A stretch of DNA of 64,000 nucleotides from Flavobacterium sp. SUN052. Its GTDB lineage: Bacteria; Bacteroidota; Bacteroidia; Flavobacteriales; Flavobacteriaceae. The notes below the pieces were generated by a model. It was not told the origin of the DNA. It ran no database searches and saw only the letters and a list, made by a program, of their open reading frames with translations. The DNA lies in NCBI RefSeq assembly GCF_028867935.1, contig NZ_JAPQNS010000001.1, forward strand, positions 1,550,001 through 1,614,000. The letters run 5' to 3'. A program made the translations under genes and the position numbers. Below, one piece after another: positions 61,512-64,000 of this stretch. Each line of letters opens with the position of its first letter. The stretch's first letter is position 1.

Positions 61512-63089
61512 CTATTTGGCAGCCCCCGACAACGGAACGAGCTGGGCCGACAAGTCTGGCTTTTTCATGTCTTTGTCAAAGGGAAACATAGGGCGCTTGA
61601 TTCTCTTATACGGCAACCGAAACAGATCCTGATCAACCCCTCCGGGCGTTAGCGCCATGATCCAGTCGGCCTGCATAGCGTACAGTTCGGGTTGTAAATA
61701 GCCAATTTTGACCACCACAATGTCGGCGGTTCGGGGGTTGAGGCCCAGGCGGGTAAAGTCCTTTTCTTCGTGATAAGGTTTGCGCTTTTGGGTAACAATC
61801 ACGTGAATACTACCCACTCGAACTACCACCTCAACCTCAGCATCTTTGTCCCCTTTCACAATCGATTCTACTGTACCTTTGAGCGGGACGGGCGGGGCAA
61901 AGCGAGCATCGACACGTGCTCCTGCAACGCCTTCAACCTGCCCGCCGACGCCAGCAGCCATAGCCTTTTTAACCAGTTCGGGATCGGGAATTGACGCGTA
62001 AATCAGCGTGGGACCATTGGCCGGTTTAAATTCTGGCCGGGCGAGCAGTTGGGTAATGGTCCAGGTCACATCCCCAGCGCCACCAGCCGTCGGGTTATCG
62101 CCTGTGTCGCTGATATAAAACGGGCGTTTTGTACTGACAAGGGCTTTGGCCAGCACCTCGTTCAGCGTACCGGTCGGTGCCACAAAGCCGAACTGATTGC
62201 GAACATTCCAGAAGTCAAGTGCCAGTTTCTCGGCAGTCTGGGTCACTTTGGCTTTATCGTCGCCTGTTACCATTACCACAGCGTGGTTGCGGGGCTCGTC
62301 GGCCCAGGCATAGCCAATCCAGATAGCCGCATCCACAATGCCCTCCCGGTGATCGGCCAGGGGTTCTACCTGCTGGTACAGACTCTTACCCGGCTCGATG
62401 CGCGTACTTGTTTTTTCGCCCGGTAACAGAATGGGAATGGGTATCCATGCTTTGTAAGCCGGTTTACCTTTGCCGCTTTTGATGCGTTCTAGCAGATTGA
62501 CCACCGCCCGTTCTTTGGTTTGCATGGCATCTTCGTGGGGAGCCATCCGGTAGCAGGTCATCAGGTCCGTATTTTGCGCCAATCGCCACGAGACATTACC
62601 GTGCAAATCCATTGAGGTAGAAATGATAGTCTTATACCCGATCACTTTCCGAATTCGGGTTATATAGTCTCCTTCGGGATCATCAAGACCCACTACACTC
62701 ATAGCTCCGTGAATGTCGAAGTACAGCCCGTCATAAGGCGCATATTTCTTGAGCGAATCGAGTGTTTTGTTCACCAGCGATTCGTAGGCTTCCCGGGTTA
62801 CGGCTCCACCAGGCAACGATTTCCCCACGACGGTGGGCACCCACACAGCCTGTTTTCGTAACGGAGCTGCACCCATCATAAACGGATAGGCATTGTAAAC
62901 TTCACCACTGTACCGGGCATGAAAAGCGTCTTCGTGTGTAACAGCCGGCGAGAATGTGCTGGATTCGATTCCTAAGCCAGCAATGGCGATGCGGGGAAGT
63001 TTAGCCGTTCCGGCAGAACCGTTTGTTTGAGCAAATCCAAAACGAACAGCACTCAGGCCAACAGCAAAGCAAACTAGAAGGTGTTTCAT
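61512..63089 (-). CDS. M81-family metallopeptidase (MlrC-like), exported
   Basis: 525 residues. A signal peptide (MKHLLVCFAVGLSAVRFGFAQ) is followed by the MlrC domain: RIAIAGLGIESSTFSPAVTHEDAF, YDGLYFDIHGAMSVVGLDDPEGDYI, ISTSMDLHGNVSWRL, YRMAPHEDAMQTKERAVV, and YISDTGDNPTAGGAGDVTWTI. Asp/His pairs in these segments bind zinc. The family is named from microcystin degradation, but members are widespread and many act on other peptides or amides. The ATG at 63089 is preferred to the GTG at 63095. It is 97 bp from the partial DapA-like gene upstream, on the same strand. Confidence 0.92.
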   Translation of the reverse strand: MKHLLVCFAVGLSAVRFGFAQTNGSAGTAKLPRIAIAGLGIESSTFSPAVTHEDAFHARYSGEVYNAYPFMMGAAPLRKQAVWVPTVVGKSLPGGAVTREAYESLVNKTLDSLKKYAPYDGLYFDIHGAMSVVGLDDPEGDYITRIRKVIGYKTIISTSMDLHGNVSWRLAQNTDLMTCYRMAPHEDAMQTKERAVVNLLERIKSGKGKPAYKAWIPIPILLPGEKTSTRIEPGKSLYQQVEPLADHREGIVDAAIWIGYAWADEPRNHAVVMVTGDDKAKVTQTAEKLALDFWNVRNQFGFVAPTGTLNEVLAKALVSTKRPFYISDTGDNPTAGGAGDVTWTITQLLARPEFKPANGPTLIYASIPDPELVKKAMAAGVGGQVEGVAGARVDARFAPPVPLKGTVESIVKGDKDAEVEVVVRVGSIHVIVTQKRKPYHEEKDFTRLGLNPRTADIVVVKIGYLQPELYAMQADWIMALTPGGVDQDLFRLPYKRIKRPMFPFDKDMKKPDLSAQLVPLSGAAK

Positions 63090-63186
63090 GCGCACAAGTT
63101 AAATGATTCAGCAGAATGGCAAGCATTGCAGTTGTCTAAAATATGCCAACGCCCCCTGGAAAAATAATCACTGAATCGTTTGGGTG

Positions 63187-64000
63187 CTAGCCTGCCTTCG
63201 TGATGGCTAGCTCGTTTTGTAGATTCTGGTAATCTGCCCACAACTTATTCATCTTATTCATGATCTCGGGCGTCATCTTGCCCACGTCGCGCCGAGTGAA
63301 TGTGGTAATATCGAACCCTCGTTGCTGTAAAAAATATTTGGACACAGTGGGGTACACGTGATGCATCACCTCCATTTTATCGATCAGAAACTGCTGCACA
63401 GCGGCTACTTCTTCCTGTTTATCAGCATCGTTGTAATGAGCGCACAGCCACACGATTAGCTCGGGAAAATAGTTTCCCTGAATGCAAGACAAACCAGCCG
63501 AACCAGCCCGCAAGGAGTCAACGGCATGCGCCATGTAAGCATCATATAATCCAAACGTAGCGCCCTGCGTCAACCGAAGTTTTTCTTGAATCTGGGCAAT
63601 GTCCAAGCAAGTGTCTTTATGGTAAATAACCCGCCCGGTGGACACAAACTGCCCCAACTGTTGTGGTGAGATAAGCCGTTTATAAGGAACCGGGCATTCA
63701 TAGAAACCCACCGGAATCTGTTCGGTGCGATCCAGCAATTGAAACACCCGCTCATCGAAAACCGCATCCGATTCAGATTCTTCAGCCAGAAGTCCTGTAA
63801 TCAGAATAACAGCGTCGGTACCAAGCCCGTGTACTTTCTTTACAAACTCGGCCTGCTTTTCGATGGGGCCGCCAAACGTTCCGGTAGCCACCACCGGCAC
63901 CGCGCCGTTCACTCTTTTCACAACATGATCGATGATCTGAAGCCGTTCCTGCTCGCTCAGTTCGAACATCTCGCTCGACAGGCAGTTGGCAAACAAGCCA
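63187..64000 (-). CDS. Dihydrodipicolinate synthase (DapA) family protein, 5' end outside the window
   Basis: At least 269 residues, running off the right edge. The visible part starts FANCLSSEMFELSEQERLQIIDHVVKRVNG and includes PVVATGTFGGPIEKQAEFVKKVHGLGTDAVILITG, EQIPVGFYECPVPYKRLIS, the Schiff-base Lys in VIYHKDTCLD and GSAGLSCIQGNYFPELIVWL. The 'YECPVPYKR' in place of the usual 'YN.P' and the helical C-terminus point to the N-acetylneuraminate lyase/KDG aldolase side of the superfamily. The substrate is probably a 2-keto sugar acid; unknown. Likely in an operon with the M81 gene downstream. Confidence 0.85.
   Translation of the reverse strand, partial: GLFANCLSSEMFELSEQERLQIIDHVVKRVNGAVPVVATGTFGGPIEKQAEFVKKVHGLGTDAVILITGLLAEESESDAVFDERVFQLLDRTEQIPVGFYECPVPYKRLISPQQLGQFVSTGRVIYHKDTCLDIAQIQEKLRLTQGATFGLYDAYMAHAVDSLRAGSAGLSCIQGNYFPELIVWLCAHYNDADKQEEVAAVQQFLIDKMEVMHHVYPTVSKYFLQQRGFDITTFTRRDVGKMTPEIMNKMNKLWADYQNLQNELAITKAG

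Overview
The window looks like a chromosomal segment of a Bacteroidota member of the order Cytophagales, close in style to Spirosoma. The reasons are promoter boxes of the Bacteroidota type (TTG, about 20 nt, TAnnTTTG), few Shine-Dalgarno sites, TonB C-terminal paralogues, 7TMR-DISM histidine kinases, a eukaryote-like type II glutamine synthetase, a long-form HisG and Nramp/DtxR metal control. No rRNA, tRNA or CRISPR array was seen. Assignment to a genus is inference.

Layout. 0-11 kb: a RelE-type toxin-antitoxin pair, groES-groEL, a PhyH dioxygenase, a VOC protein, two tandem double TonB_C proteins, gcvT-comB, a Uma2 nuclease-like protein and an acyl carrier protein. 11-15.6 kb: an EmrAB-TolC type efflux operon divergent from its probable MarR repressor, with two matching operator boxes in the gap. 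15.5-20.4 kb: a four-gene signalling operon (unknown soluble protein, membrane protein, histidine kinase, response regulator) and a DISM kinase. 20.5-24.5 kb: membrane glycosyltransferase-like proteins around a GT2 enzyme. 24.5-28.7 kb: EamA exporter, LptF/G permease, mntR and mntH with a clear MntR/DtxR-like palindrome. 28.7-36.4 kb: glnA, an LtaS-like enzyme, a GxxExxY gene between 33-bp perfect inverted repeats, mtaB, hisGD. 36.4-45.2 kb: small accessory genes, a three-gene overlapping operon with a trypsin/beta-barrel fusion, an SDR, and a cluster of duplicated four-helix membrane proteins with a truncated third copy. 45.2-48.5 kb: a DISM kinase and response regulator separated by vapBC, with a paired operator and an orphan LuxR helix-turn-helix. 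48.7-53.6 kb: a PaoABC-like molybdenum oxidoreductase and a TIM-barrel protein. 53.8-56.2 kb: a visibly AT-rich island with two TIR-domain proteins. 56.4-64 kb: DUF4256, aldo/keto reductase, AraC regulator, GH3-like ligase, a zinc-protease-like protein, an MlrC-type M81 peptidase and a partial DapA-family gene.

Most promising for novelty are the two TIR genes (one fused to a degenerate receiver domain, one to an unrecognised C-terminal domain of about 270 residues; candidate anti-phage or NAD-depleting effectors), the GxxExxY cassette bounded by 33-bp inverted repeats, and the trypsin/outer-membrane-barrel fusion with its two overlapping partner genes. All functional statements rest on motif recognition by eye; no database search was run.
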